From Defluviitaleaceae bacterium (GTDB taxonomy: Bacteria > Bacillota > Clostridia > Lachnospirales > WQUN01): a DNA stretch of 43,171 bases. The first letter of the stretch is position 1; every line of letters starts with the position of its first letter. The position numbers and the translations under genes are program-made. Shown here one piece after another: positions 8,113-16,987 of this stretch. The DNA is taken from assembly GCA_009781725.1 (NCBI GenBank), contig WQVF01000027.1, positions 1 through 43,171 of the forward strand, given 5' to 3'. Under the pieces are notes generated by a model. It was not told the DNA's origin. It made no database searches and saw only the letters and a program-made list of their open reading frames with translations.

Positions 8113-8918
8113 AGTGCAAGCTCTTTATACATTGCAGCGATGACCTCGTCGATATCTTGGCCTTGATAGGTGGCATATTGCTCTTTGAGGCCATCGAACG
8201 CGCCATCGTAAAGCAATTGCCCATGTCCTATAACCATGACACGGTTGCAAAGAGCGTCCACATCATCCATATCATGTGTAGTGAGAAGAACGGTAACACC
8301 AGTCTGCTTATTTTCTTCTTTTAAGAATGCCCGGAGTGCCAGCTTGGAAACAGCGTCAAGGCCGATAGTCGGCTCGTCCAGGAATAAAAGCTTGGGCCGA
8401 TGCAAAAGAGCGGCAGCGATTTCGCAGCGCATCCGCTGTCCAAGTGAAAGCTGCCGGGCCGGGGTTGAGAGCAGCCCTTCTATGTCCAGAGCTAAGGCTA
8501 ACTCTTGGCTCCTGACTTGAAAATCCCCTTTGGGGATATCATAAATATCCCTAAGAAGCTGAAAGGAATCTGAAATAGGCACGTCCCACCAAAGCTGAGT
8601 CCGCTGACCAAAGACTACCCCAATATCTGCGACATGGGCTTTACGTTCCTTCCAAGGCATCCGGCCATGAATCAGACATGTACCGCTATCCGGGGTGAGT
8701 ATCCCGCTCATAATCTTTACGGTGGTGGATTTTCCCGCACCATTGGGGCCGATTAGCCCTACCAATTCCCCCTGGTTGGCGGAAAATGATATCCCCCCCA
8801 AGGCCTGTACAATTTTTGTATTGCGAATAAAAGCCCCCTTAAGTACACTCCATTTACCCGTGGGGCGTTCGTGTACCTTGTAGGTCTTGCGGATTTCTTG
8901 TAGCTCAATATGGGCCAT
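8109..8918 (-). CDS. ABC transporter ATP-binding protein
   Basis: A 269-residue ATPase: Walker A GPNGAGKSTTVK, signature LSLGQRMRCEIAAAL, Walker B LLFLDEPTIGLD and the switch histidine in TTHDMDD. An inserted stretch before Walker A (about residues 15-35, KVHERPTGKWSVLKGAFIRN) is typical of the ATPases that go with DUF990 permeases. The start is the ATG at 8918 (MAHIEL) with AAGGAGGTG ahead; a GTG three codons earlier overlaps that site and is less likely. It is the first gene of the operon, read leftwards. Confidence 0.88.
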   Translation of the reverse strand: MAHIELQEIRKTYKVHERPTGKWSVLKGAFIRNTKIVQALGGISFSANQGELVGLIGPNGAGKSTTVKIMSGILTPDSGTCLIHGRMPWKERKAHVADIGVVFGQRTQLWWDVPISDSFQLLRDIYDIPKGDFQVRSQELALALDIEGLLSTPARQLSLGQRMRCEIAAALLHRPKLLFLDEPTIGLDAVSKLALRAFLKEENKQTGVTVLLTTHDMDDVDALCNRVMVIGHGQLLYDGAFDGLKEQYATYQGQDIDEVIAAMYKELAL

Positions 8919-9157
8919 TACCCACACCTCCTTTTAATGAAGACTCTGCCTTCAACCTGCCGCTGCGCGAGGCAAAGCCCCGCTTGCTTCCTCGCTTCGC
9001 AGGATGTTTACTTGATGTTTATTGGTTTTATTTTTTCGTAAGAAGAAATATAACTGTTAGGTATGTAACAAGTAAAACCCGGTTTTAGGCGATGCTATGC
9101 TTTTACAGGAGGAATAGTGCTCAGAACAATTTTTTTTACGGTTTTTTATATGTTTCC

Positions 9158-9186
9158 TTGACAAGTGAGCATTTGTGTGCTAGAGT
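9158..9186 (+). promoter_or_regulatory. Strong sigma-A type promoter
   Basis: TTGACA (9158-9163), a 17-base spacer and TAGAGT (9181-9186). It would drive a short transcript from about 9193 that ends at the hairpin at 9270-9290. The -35 box overlaps the stop of a tiny reading frame (9117-9161). No protein gene follows on the plus strand. Confidence 0.7.
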
Positions 9187-9192
9187 AGTTAA

Positions 9193-9292
9193 GTAATCGG
9201 CGCGAGAGTGCTGGGTCTTCTTCCTTACCAAGTGTGAAGGGGGCATATTATTTATGTGGGTTTAAGTGACAGCGATGGCTGTCTTTTTTTTT
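9193..9292 (+). ncRNA. Short leader-like RNA ending at an intrinsic terminator
   Basis: Between the promoter at 9158-9186 and a terminator (GACAGC, 4-base loop, GCTGTC, then a run of T, 9269-9292) lies a transcript of about 100 bases. It contains a stem (CTTCCTTAC against GTGAAGGGGG with one bulged A). That segment resembles the leader of the holin-like toxin gene at the left edge (CTGGGCTTGCTTCC then GTGAGGGTGG). After it, GAAGGGGG is followed by ATG TGG GTT TAA, a three-codon frame. It may be a small RNA or a relic of a toxin locus whose coding part was lost. No known RNA family was recognised. Confidence 0.5.
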
Positions 9293-9297
9293 ATGCT

Positions 9298-9362
9298 AGG
9301 AAATTGCTTCGCAATTTCTGCTGGCGCGGCCGGAAACAAAAGCGCGCTTTGCGCGTTTTGTT
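9298..9362. repeat. 65-bp dispersed double-hairpin repeat, copy 1
   Basis: Matches 27692-27756 at 64 of 65 positions. It holds two hairpins, GAAATTGC/GCAATTTC and AACAAAAGCGC/GCGCGTTTTGTT, joined by CTGGCGCGGCCGG. Both copies follow directly on the T tract of an intrinsic terminator. Reading frames through it (RGNCFAISAGAAGNKSAL) are not genes. Confidence 0.8.
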
Positions 9363-9418
9363 CTGCAAAAAAAAGATGGCCTTCCATCGCATCTTCATGC
9401 GTAACAAGACCACCCTAT

Positions 9419-9460
9419 TATAGCAATTTCAATCCAAATTGCGGGATTGAAATCGCTATA
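9419..9460. terminator. Long hairpin at the 3' end of the MFS transporter gene
   Basis: A 17-bp stem with one mismatch (9419-9435 against 9444-9460) begins at the base after the MFS stop codon on the minus strand. It lacks a clear U tract downstream of the gene, so it may act in mRNA stability as well as termination. Apart from the promoter, short RNA and repeat listed separately, the 8919-9460 gap holds nothing else supported. Confidence 0.5.
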
Positions 9461-10654
9461 TCAGTTTTTTCCTTGTGGTTTCAATCGATGATAGAGCCAG
9501 AGGCAGAGTATGCTCCCCAATGGAAACACAGCCGTAATCATAAAACCGGCTCTAAGCCCCAGTCCATCTCCAATCACTCCGAATAGGGAAGGCCCCGCCG
9601 AGGCTCCGGAGCTGCCAGCCGCCGCGAGGATTGCAAACATCCAGGTCCCTGCCATAGGGAATGCATCCACTGCCAATGACAATGTCCCAGGCCATAGGAG
9701 TGATACCCCAAGGCCGCAGAGGGCGCAGGCAATCAAGGCCAATATTGGAATATTGGTAAAGGCCATTACAAAATATGAAATTACAGCCAATCCGCTGCCC
9801 ATCAGCATCAGCTTGGACTGGGCAGGCAACCACTTTGTTTCCTTCTTTTTGAGAATGCCATAACCAAGACGTCCGACTCCCATCATTGCGGCAAACATCC
9901 CAACACCTGCTATATCTCCCAGTATTTTGGGCAGTTCCATTACTTGCTCAAGAAACGCTGATGTCCATTGGGAAAAGGTAAGCTCAGACGCTCCGGCAAA
10001 TAATATAGCGAAGACCAGCACGATAAAAAGGGGCTGTCGCGCTATTTTTTTTGCCTTGCTCTGTTGAGCAACCGGGGTTGCCTCAGCGATAGGGCTTAGG
10101 GCAAATAAAAATATATTGACCAAGGGGACCATACCCCAAATAAGCAGCACAAAGGGCCAAGCCTCCCGTCCGAATATATGCAAAAACACCGTAGTCAAAA
10201 TGGCAACTGCAAGATGCCCAAAACAGAAAAACGCATGGAGAATACTCATGGCAGAGGACTTTTCATCCGTTGGAATTGCGTTAAGGATGGGACTGAGAAG
10301 CAGTTCCAAAAATCCTCCGGCAATGGCAAATATCATGGTACCGGACAAAAGCACAATATACGGGTCAATAGGCACCCGCCCGGCGGCGGCAAACCAAGCC
10401 ATACCAATAACAGCAGCAATATGCGCTCCAACGATAAACCGTCTAAATCCAAACCGGTCAACGATTGGCCCGAAAATCAATGACACTGATACTTGTATAG
10501 CAAAGTTGACCATAACAAGCGCGCCAAGCTGAGTATAGGAAAGGCCAAACTGCTGCCCAAGTGGGACGAACAGAATGGCCGTAAGATTAATGATTATGGC
10601 TTGGCAAACGGTGCCGAGATAACAGGCTCGGACGGTAGGTTTGTAGGATGTCAT
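9461..10654 (-). CDS. MFS transporter
   Basis: A 397-residue integral membrane protein with about twelve hydrophobic helices. The loop between helices 2 and 3 reads GPIVDRFGFRRFIVG, the major facilitator signature (G-x-x-x-D-R-x-G-x-R-R). A central basic loop (QQSKAKKIARQP, near residue 200) separates the two six-helix halves. It starts at the ATG overlapping the stop of the Gfo/Idh oxidoreductase gene by four bases, so the two form one operon. The pairing suggests uptake of a sugar or inositol-like compound that the oxidoreductase handles; the substrate is inference. Confidence 0.88.
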   Translation of the reverse strand: MTSYKPTVRACYLGTVCQAIIINLTAILFVPLGQQFGLSYTQLGALVMVNFAIQVSVSLIFGPIVDRFGFRRFIVGAHIAAVIGMAWFAAAGRVPIDPYIVLLSGTMIFAIAGGFLELLLSPILNAIPTDEKSSAMSILHAFFCFGHLAVAILTTVFLHIFGREAWPFVLLIWGMVPLVNIFLFALSPIAEATPVAQQSKAKKIARQPLFIVLVFAILFAGASELTFSQWTSAFLEQVMELPKILGDIAGVGMFAAMMGVGRLGYGILKKKETKWLPAQSKLMLMGSGLAVISYFVMAFTNIPILALIACALCGLGVSLLWPGTLSLAVDAFPMAGTWMFAILAAAGSSGASAGPSLFGVIGDGLGLRAGFMITAVFPLGSILCLWLYHRLKPQGKN

Positions 10655-11601
10655 ACTTTCACAAACCCGCCTTGGCGGTGGGCTTTATAAGCGGCTTCCA
10701 TAATTTCTGTAAGAAGAATGGCGTCGTCCATACCGAATAGTATATCTTTGCCATATAGCACCCCGTCAACAAATTGAGGAATGGCACCAGGCAGGGCCTC
10801 GGGTAAATCATACTCCCCGGTAAACACCACTTCATTCTCGGCAATCGCAAAGGAACCCGCAGTGCCATGGATTTCCATCACAAAGGGGCTTTTCCCTGTT
10901 ACAAATCCTGTCTCAGAGACGGCAATTGCCCCGGTGGGATATTTCATTACGCAAACAGCGTTGTCTTCAACGGCATGACCCGTTACATATGTGAATGCGG
11001 ACGCAATCTCGGAAGGCTTGCCTAGTAGCCATCCAGTCAGGTACATAGGATGGGCACCTAGGTCAATCATGGCACCGCCACCGCATTGTACTTCATCGTA
11101 AAAATGAGGAGGCAGCCACCCGGCAGACGCCCCGTCATGGGCATTGCGGACACGTACATAGGTAACAGTGCCGAGAAGTCCCTCGTCTAGTACTTTCTTC
11201 GCTAGCAAATTATTGGGGAAGGTGCGGTGGGGGAAAGAAATGCAGAATTTCACATCGTTTTCTTCCACTGCTTTGCGGATATCCGCAGCTTCCTTTGCGG
11301 TTGCGGCTAGGACTTTCTCTGTGAAAATATGCTTCCCTGCCTTAGCCGCCGCTACCATTACATCCCGGTGCATATTGGTTGGCGCGTTTATGCAAACGGC
11401 ATCCACATCATCACGGGCCAGAAGCTTATTCAAATCCGTCTCGAAATCCAAACCGTATTTTTCCGCAAAGGCCTTGCCCTTTTCCGGTTCCTCATCCCAC
11501 ATGACTGTAAGCTTTACATCAGGCCGCGCCTGAAATTCCTTTGCATATCCGTCTGCATGGACATGCCATCTGCTTAGAATTGCTACGTTTAAAGTTTGCA
11601 T
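10651..11601 (-). CDS. Gfo/Idh/MocA family oxidoreductase
   Basis: A 316-residue NAD(P)-dependent dehydrogenase or related enzyme of sugar metabolism. The N-terminal part is a Rossmann fold (LNVAILSRWHVHADGY; the motif is not the classic GxGxxG). The catalytic region has the E-K pair (GKHIFTEKVLAATAKEA, where most members have EKP). The later segment GGGAMIDLGAHPMYLTGWL carries the D-x-G-x-H motif of the C-terminal domain. The start at 11601 follows GGAGGAATAT; the ATG four codons earlier overlaps that ribosome binding site. It is coupled to the MFS transporter downstream. The altered nucleotide loop and EKV instead of EKP mark it as a divergent member. Confidence 0.85.
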   Translation of the reverse strand: MQTLNVAILSRWHVHADGYAKEFQARPDVKLTVMWDEEPEKGKAFAEKYGLDFETDLNKLLARDDVDAVCINAPTNMHRDVMVAAAKAGKHIFTEKVLAATAKEAADIRKAVEENDVKFCISFPHRTFPNNLLAKKVLDEGLLGTVTYVRVRNAHDGASAGWLPPHFYDEVQCGGGAMIDLGAHPMYLTGWLLGKPSEIASAFTYVTGHAVEDNAVCVMKYPTGAIAVSETGFVTGKSPFVMEIHGTAGSFAIAENEVVFTGEYDLPEALPGAIPQFVDGVLYGKDILFGMDDAILLTEIMEAAYKAHRQGGFVKV

Positions 11602-11655
11602 ATATTCCTCCATATATTAGGGTTATCGTAATCATATCACTACAATACATTTTTT

Positions 11656-12315
11656 TCATAGCTTGTCCATCATAGAAATAATGTTATCGTTATCATATTG
11701 AAATTTGTTATTATTGTAATTTGCGATAAATAGTCTATTTCGTTCAAAATAGTGACCCGTTAGTTTATCTTTACCAGATTTCAGAACCTGTTTGCGCTCT
11801 GGGTCTGATTCATTTGCTATTTCTTGGTCAAATTTATCAATTAGCTTTTTTGTTTCTTCGCAAATCCATGCTAAGTTGTGTATTGTTCGATAAAGTTTCA
11901 AATCACCAATCATCTGCTTCCCCTTTGTATCATCAGAAGCGATTGCCCCATATTCTGTGCGGTAAAAGATTGTATTGTAATCTGTATCAACCGGACTATA
12001 AAACTGTTTGTTTGTAGGATAAGTGCTGTATATATCACCTTGAAACTGGTTTCCTTTTGCATTGTTGCATTTTTTACAGGACAGCACCAAGTTATCATAT
12101 TGCGTTATTAAGTAATCTTTTTTTCCTTTGAATGTATCCTTTGGAATAAAATGGTCAATTTCAAATGGGGTTGTTATAGATGTAATATGTAGATTGCAGT
12201 ATGCACACCGCATATTGAAATCTTTTTCTAGAGCATCTTTGTAGCTTTCATAGTTTGTATATTGCTTAGTGCAGGTTCTAATAATTATGAAATCTCTAAA
12301 GTCCCTATACTTCAT
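11656..12315 (-). CDS. HNH endonuclease, likely effector of the methyltransferase-GHKL-receiver island
   Basis: A 219-residue protein with a full HNH fold near its start: C37-x2-C40, E52-I-D-H55, N75 and C80-x2-C83 (RCAYCN, FEIDHFIP, NLVLSCKKCNNAKGN). The paired cysteines bind the structural zinc, and the histidine of EIDH is the expected metal-activating residue. The C-terminal 100 residues are helical and charged, without a recognised domain. The ATG overlaps the stop of the receiver gene (TAATG), making this the last gene of a four-gene operon with 12315-16936. It is AT-rich compared with flanking housekeeping genes. DNA cleavage is a family inference; which DNA it cuts and when is unknown. 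Confidence 0.85.
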   Translation of the reverse strand: MKYRDFRDFIIIRTCTKQYTNYESYKDALEKDFNMRCAYCNLHITSITTPFEIDHFIPKDTFKGKKDYLITQYDNLVLSCKKCNNAKGNQFQGDIYSTYPTNKQFYSPVDTDYNTIFYRTEYGAIASDDTKGKQMIGDLKLYRTIHNLAWICEETKKLIDKFDQEIANESDPERKQVLKSGKDKLTGHYFERNRLFIANYNNNKFQYDNDNIISMMDKL

Positions 12316-12980
12316 TATTTGTCCTCCAACATTGCATCCGCTTTTTCCAACAGTTCAATTGCTTCTTTAATAGCTGATGTATCAAAGGCTTTTTCCATTT
12401 GGGTTTCATCAAGAGGTTTGTATTCATCCAGTTCATTCTCTGTTCGAATTAACTCATTATAAAGTTCTTGGCTTTGATTCTCATCAACGAGACGATCTTT
12501 CAAATTGCTTAATCGACTTTCCAAATCTATCCGAGCAGTAACGTATCGCTGCATGTTCCTGAAGATGTTTGCTGTCTTTTCCTTAGAGTAGCCTTCATCA
12601 GTCCTAAAAAAATCACTTTTTCTATATACTTTATCAGGGTCCACAAATGAATGATTTATACAATCATCAATTACATTAGTAAGCATAATAACAGGGAATT
12701 GTGGTACTGCCCTTCTTATTTTTTCATAAATATCTGTGCCCTCAACTTTATCCGCTTTAATCATTATTTTATAGTCAATAATCAATAATGATAAGCAACC
12801 GGATTCAACATCGTCTATAATTTCTTTATAAACAGTGCTCACTAAAGAATCGGACGCCCCGGCTAAATCATAACTCTTAAAGTCACACTTAATGTCTTTA
12901 GGCGCATTAATCTTGATAGTGCGTCGAATAGTTGCTAATTGGCCATCATCATCATCAACTAATCCAATAATAAATTCCAT
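12315..12980 (-). CDS. Response-regulator receiver protein with C-terminal coiled coil
   Basis: A 221-residue protein. Residues 1-130 form a CheY-like receiver: an acidic cluster at the start (LVDDDD, residues 7-12), the phosphoacceptor D69 (LLIIDYKI), T101 (MLTN) and K121 (YRKSDFF). The insertion between the acidic cluster and D69 is longer than usual. Instead of a DNA-binding domain, the rest is a charged helical stretch likely to form a coiled coil (about residues 135-220). It lies between a kinase-like ATPase gene and an HNH nuclease gene, so it may pass a phosphorylation signal from one to the other. An AGGAGG site precedes the ATG. Confidence 0.8.
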   Translation of the reverse strand: MEFIIGLVDDDDGQLATIRRTIKINAPKDIKCDFKSYDLAGASDSLVSTVYKEIIDDVESGCLSLLIIDYKIMIKADKVEGTDIYEKIRRAVPQFPVIMLTNVIDDCINHSFVDPDKVYRKSDFFRTDEGYSKEKTANIFRNMQRYVTARIDLESRLSNLKDRLVDENQSQELYNELIRTENELDEYKPLDETQMEKAFDTSAIKEAIELLEKADAMLEDK

Positions 12981-13028
12981 TTAAGAACCTCCTACCAATA
13001 TTGAGTTTATTGCCGACCCATTATAATT

Positions 13029-15509
13029 CTATTCATTAAATATGATTTTTAGTCCAAATCCCTCTTTTTTTGCCAAAACCTCTACATGTCCCGAATATCT
13101 GTTTATAACTTCGCGTACAATCCATAATCCTAAGCCTGTTCCCTGGCGCTTAGAGGTTTCCCCAGCCTCGAAAATGATATTGGGGGTTGACATGTAGTTT
13201 TCGTCCAATTGCGGGCCATTATTCATTAGATACAACACATTTCTATTTTCGACTATTTCAGTTACTATCGAAATAATTCGCTCGTCGGACTTTGAGTCTT
13301 CCAAAAACCATGCCGAGTTTAAGAAAAAGTTATTCAATATTAAATGCAGGTCTATTTCAGCCATATTTATTGAGGCATTTTCATTCCCATACATTCTTTT
13401 AAATGAAATATATTTTTTTTCCATCAAGGGTGTCCAACTTGATACTATCTTGTCGATAGTAGTGCTTAGCGTAAGTTTGCCCTTGACAAAATAGATTGGA
13501 TCTACTGCTTTCATTATGATTGAAATCCATGAATTGAGCAGGTTGTCTGTTACTTCAACTTCATCTATCATAGTTAAAGGATTAAAATCTTCATCACCAT
13601 TATACTCCTTGAAACCCAACAGTCTTTTGACTGCCTCCCGAAGGTGCTGTGTACGGCTTCCTACGTCTGTCGCAATTCGACTAATCTCATGAGAAAAAGT
13701 ATTTGTCATAACCCCGGCAGAACTAAAAGCCATTAGTATTTGCATGGTTTTTTGTTCATTTGTTTTTTCATTAACTAAGTCTACGATTGTATCTTCATAT
13801 TCTCTTCTTGAATGTCTTTGCTCATATGTTCTGTCAGATTCATCTGCTGTACGCTTGCTTCTTTTTTCATTCGCTCTTTGCTTAAGTACCGATTCAACTA
13901 CAGTAGCTGTTGGTGAGACATGCCTTAATTTTTCTTTTCTCCACTTTGCATATTCTCGTAACACATATTGTCTGTCAGCTTCAAATTGCTTGAATGCATT
14001 TTCAATAATTGTAATCATTAGCTCATATTCTACACAGGGATTCAACCCTTCCCGATTTGCCATATCTGTTAGGAAAGGATTTGTTATCCGCCCTATATTA
14101 ACGTTACCCACAACTTGATAAGGTTCTACGCGCCATGAACCATCTGGATGCGACACAGCTGCAGGAGACCTTTGTGCCCTTACCCCAAGGCCAATCCAAT
14201 CAAATAACGTTCCCTCATCTCCATATGGACGAACTTTAAAAACATCGCGATACAGTTTAATCCCTGCAAAATTACGGAAGAAGCTCTTTCGCTTACTAAT
14301 GTTAATATTTTTTACAATTTCTAAATCGCTCTTACCGGCTTTTAAAAAAAATACTTGAAATGAAAATTCCCCTAACCTGCTTAAAGCTTTAAGTTCGTCA
14401 TCCTTAAAAAGTTTGCCTACATCAATTTTATGCTCTATTTGCGTTGCATAATCAGTGCGTGTAAAACCTTGCTCTGAAAAGGCACTCCTTTCCCAAAAGT
14501 CATTTATGCTGAATTTATATTGTCGCTTATCGTCAGCCATAATTATGACTTCTTCTATGTTTACATCAATCTCATTTCTGATTATTTTTAACTTTAGGAA
14601 GTTCTTGCCATCAAAAATACCTTCAAAACAATAATCATAATCAATTTTTACAATATCTTTATCCTTTGTATTTATATCATACTGAGGACAATATTGGTTC
14701 GAGATGATTATATCGAAGGTATCTTTACTAGTCAGAGGTATAATGCTTTGAAGGTTGTTATTTACTTTTTTAAAAAGCCTTTCAGACCACATATCTCTGG
14801 TAGGACTAAGGATAATTGCCGTTCCCGTTTCAAATGAGTAGTCGCTTAACAAGCGATATTCATCCCCTGCAAGTGTACGGATTCTTGATTGAAAATCTGA
14901 ATTTTCAATTGAAAAGTCAGCACGAATCTCGTCAAGGAGCTTTGTATCGGCAAATTGATTCCAATCAATAGACCAGCTAACTAAGTTATCATCTGCATTT
15001 TTGGTATATACCTGTGTATTCAAAGAAAGCTTGTCTAATGCAAAACGTCCAATCCCTTTCGCGCCTGTTTTAATTCTTCCATTTTCACTGTAGACATTGT
15101 ATTCTTTGTCACTCGTACCGATTTGCATCCATATGGTTTTGATAATATTTTCGGTCATCCCATTCCCATTATCTGCAATGATAATTTCATTTTTGGAAAA
15201 AAGACGTCTTTGTAAATCCTCTGTTTCCTTATCCGTCAAATCCCTCAAGCGGTAAGCATCTTTATCAAAATCATAATAATGCAAAATATTGTTTAACTCT
15301 TGCCCATGAAAAAAACTACCAAGCTTTGATGCCGTAACGCGGTTTGGGATGCTGTGAAACGGTAAATTGAACTTAACAAATACGCATGAAGCATCCGCAT
15401 CGTAAGCATTTTTTATTAATTCAACTAAAGCACCATCCACGTCAGAGATGTTTTCGCGCCCTATTAGCCGCGCAGTTTTAGCACTTACCTGAAAATTAAT
15501 TTTAGGCAT
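13029..15509 (-). CDS. Dual GHKL protein: MutL/MORC/Hsp90-like ATPase plus histidine-kinase-like module
   Basis: An 826-residue protein with two GHKL ATP-binding regions. The N-terminal one has the N box (ELIKNAYDADA, residues 30-40), DNGNGM (113-118) and the lid glycines GAKGIGR (149-155), as in MutL, MORC and Hsp90 relatives. Near the C terminus, NTFSHEISRIATD (603-616; H607) resembles a histidine-kinase phosphoacceptor, followed by an N box (LILNNFF, about 723) and GTGLGLW (about 790). This could sense a signal through the first module and phosphorylate the receiver encoded next. The ATG at 15509 is chosen because it overlaps the methyltransferase stop (TAATG) and has AGGTGG upstream. Its AT content is high, like its neighbours'. 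Confidence 0.8.
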   Translation of the reverse strand: MPKINFQVSAKTARLIGRENISDVDGALVELIKNAYDADASCVFVKFNLPFHSIPNRVTASKLGSFFHGQELNNILHYYDFDKDAYRLRDLTDKETEDLQRRLFSKNEIIIADNGNGMTENIIKTIWMQIGTSDKEYNVYSENGRIKTGAKGIGRFALDKLSLNTQVYTKNADDNLVSWSIDWNQFADTKLLDEIRADFSIENSDFQSRIRTLAGDEYRLLSDYSFETGTAIILSPTRDMWSERLFKKVNNNLQSIIPLTSKDTFDIIISNQYCPQYDINTKDKDIVKIDYDYCFEGIFDGKNFLKLKIIRNEIDVNIEEVIIMADDKRQYKFSINDFWERSAFSEQGFTRTDYATQIEHKIDVGKLFKDDELKALSRLGEFSFQVFFLKAGKSDLEIVKNINISKRKSFFRNFAGIKLYRDVFKVRPYGDEGTLFDWIGLGVRAQRSPAAVSHPDGSWRVEPYQVVGNVNIGRITNPFLTDMANREGLNPCVEYELMITIIENAFKQFEADRQYVLREYAKWRKEKLRHVSPTATVVESVLKQRANEKRSKRTADESDRTYEQRHSRREYEDTIVDLVNEKTNEQKTMQILMAFSSAGVMTNTFSHEISRIATDVGSRTQHLREAVKRLLGFKEYNGDEDFNPLTMIDEVEVTDNLLNSWISIIMKAVDPIYFVKGKLTLSTTIDKIVSSWTPLMEKKYISFKRMYGNENASINMAEIDLHLILNNFFLNSAWFLEDSKSDERIISIVTEIVENRNVLYLMNNGPQLDENYMSTPNIIFEAGETSKRQGTGLGLWIVREVINRYSGHVEVLAKKEGFGLKIIFNE

Positions 15510-16936
15510 TACAAAAGCCACCTGCTTTCGAACGTAAAATTATTTATATCTTTGGGAGAAATTCTATATGATTTTCCGTTTGCGACAACCCCTATGTTTT
15601 TTACATAATTGAGAAACTCATTTGTATGCAATATACGTTTAGCAACATCCAATCCATACTCCGCCTTAGGGGTTATATACAATCCTGATGTTGGAATTTC
15701 ATCCCGGGTCAGTATGTATGTTTTGATTTCATTTGTTATCACGGTCGAGATTAATAATTTGTCTTGGTTAAGATGTGATAATGCCTGAGACCTTCCATAT
15801 TCAAACCATGCTGAATTTTTATCACTATCCCTTTTCGATAATTTTTCCTTATGTTGCTCTAAATAACTCATTCCAAAAGGATATTTGTCCTTAAACTCTT
15901 CATTTGAGTAACGCATAAGTTTTCCATTTTCATAAAAGTAAGGAAAAATCACATATTCCATTTTACCATGTTTCATAGAACGGGGGCTTATTGCAACACG
16001 TAGTAATTTTTTTTCAATTTTGAACTTCTCTACATGAATGAATTCACCTGAATCATCAAATTTACCAATTATATACACCTCGTTTAGCAGCGTGGCGATG
16101 CTGCTAGCAGTATGAAATATATCTCCAAAGCATATATTATTATGTGATTCACTTATACTTTGAAATTTCCACTTGCTTTCTAATGATTGCTTTGGAATTT
16201 TTGTTATTGTTTTGTTTGCAATATCATGATACTTGATAGTTTCAGAGTGTTCTTCAGCGTTATAAATTATAATTGCTGATGCGGTTAATTTATTCTTAAA
16301 AAGTTTTAGGATTGTGAAGTCGTAAATATCTGTTAATCCAAACAATAATTTATTCCGAAGGGTATCGGCAAAACGATTCTTGAAAATATTACTTGGTATT
16401 AAATACGCCATTTTTCCGTCTTTTTTTAAAGAAGCAATGCTCGCTTCAATAAAAGCATAGCACATATCAAATTTACCGTGTGAGCATGTTATAAAGTTTT
16501 TTCTAAGATAGCTCCGCCCCTCTAAATCAATTTCTGGGTATGCAACATATGGCGGATTTCCTACAACAAAATGAAATTCATCCTTTATGTCTTTTTTCAA
16601 AAAATCACCATTGTAAAGATTCCACGCTACATTTTCGATGCCAAATTCTTGAGCCGTCTCTGTCAAACGTAGCAAACAATTATTTATGTGTGTTTTATCT
16701 ATTTCCGCACCATATATATCGCGTTCCAGTCCTGCCTTTATCATGGCAACAGCGATATTTTGATTCAAAGCATCACAGATATAACGTCGTACTATCTCCA
16801 CCAATATATTTCCGGCACCACAAGAATTTTCAGCAATCATCTTGCCATAAATATTTTTTTCATAACCAATTATATCCAGAAGCTGCTTTGCAATAGCATC
16901 CGGTGTAAAAACTTGACACTTTGGATATATCGCCAT
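15509..16936 (-). CDS. N6-adenine DNA methyltransferase (Eco57I/PaeR7I-like class)
   Basis: A 475-residue enzyme. Motif I-like ENSCGAGNILVEIV (36-49) binds S-adenosylmethionine, and NPPYV (127-131) is the catalytic motif of adenine-N6 methyltransferases. The N-terminal QVFTPDAIAKQLLDII is typical of stand-alone methyltransferases of restriction systems. The C-terminal half (about 250-475) should hold a target-recognition region. It is the first gene of the four-gene island and would protect host DNA from the HNH nuclease at the other end. The ATG at 16936 is preceded by GAGGTG, and a promoter is seen at 16988-17016. Confidence 0.87.
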   Translation of the reverse strand: MAIYPKCQVFTPDAIAKQLLDIIGYEKNIYGKMIAENSCGAGNILVEIVRRYICDALNQNIAVAMIKAGLERDIYGAEIDKTHINNCLLRLTETAQEFGIENVAWNLYNGDFLKKDIKDEFHFVVGNPPYVAYPEIDLEGRSYLRKNFITCSHGKFDMCYAFIEASIASLKKDGKMAYLIPSNIFKNRFADTLRNKLLFGLTDIYDFTILKLFKNKLTASAIIIYNAEEHSETIKYHDIANKTITKIPKQSLESKWKFQSISESHNNICFGDIFHTASSIATLLNEVYIIGKFDDSGEFIHVEKFKIEKKLLRVAISPRSMKHGKMEYVIFPYFYENGKLMRYSNEEFKDKYPFGMSYLEQHKEKLSKRDSDKNSAWFEYGRSQALSHLNQDKLLISTVITNEIKTYILTRDEIPTSGLYITPKAEYGLDVAKRILHTNEFLNYVKNIGVVANGKSYRISPKDINNFTFESRWLL

Positions 16937-16987
16937 CTACTACAAACACCTCGAACCGTTTTGTATTCTATCTATCATTTTTTCGCC

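Noticed and set aside
10116-10532. 138-codon plus-strand open frame
   Set aside because: It is antisense to the MFS transporter, with no ribosome binding site or known motif.
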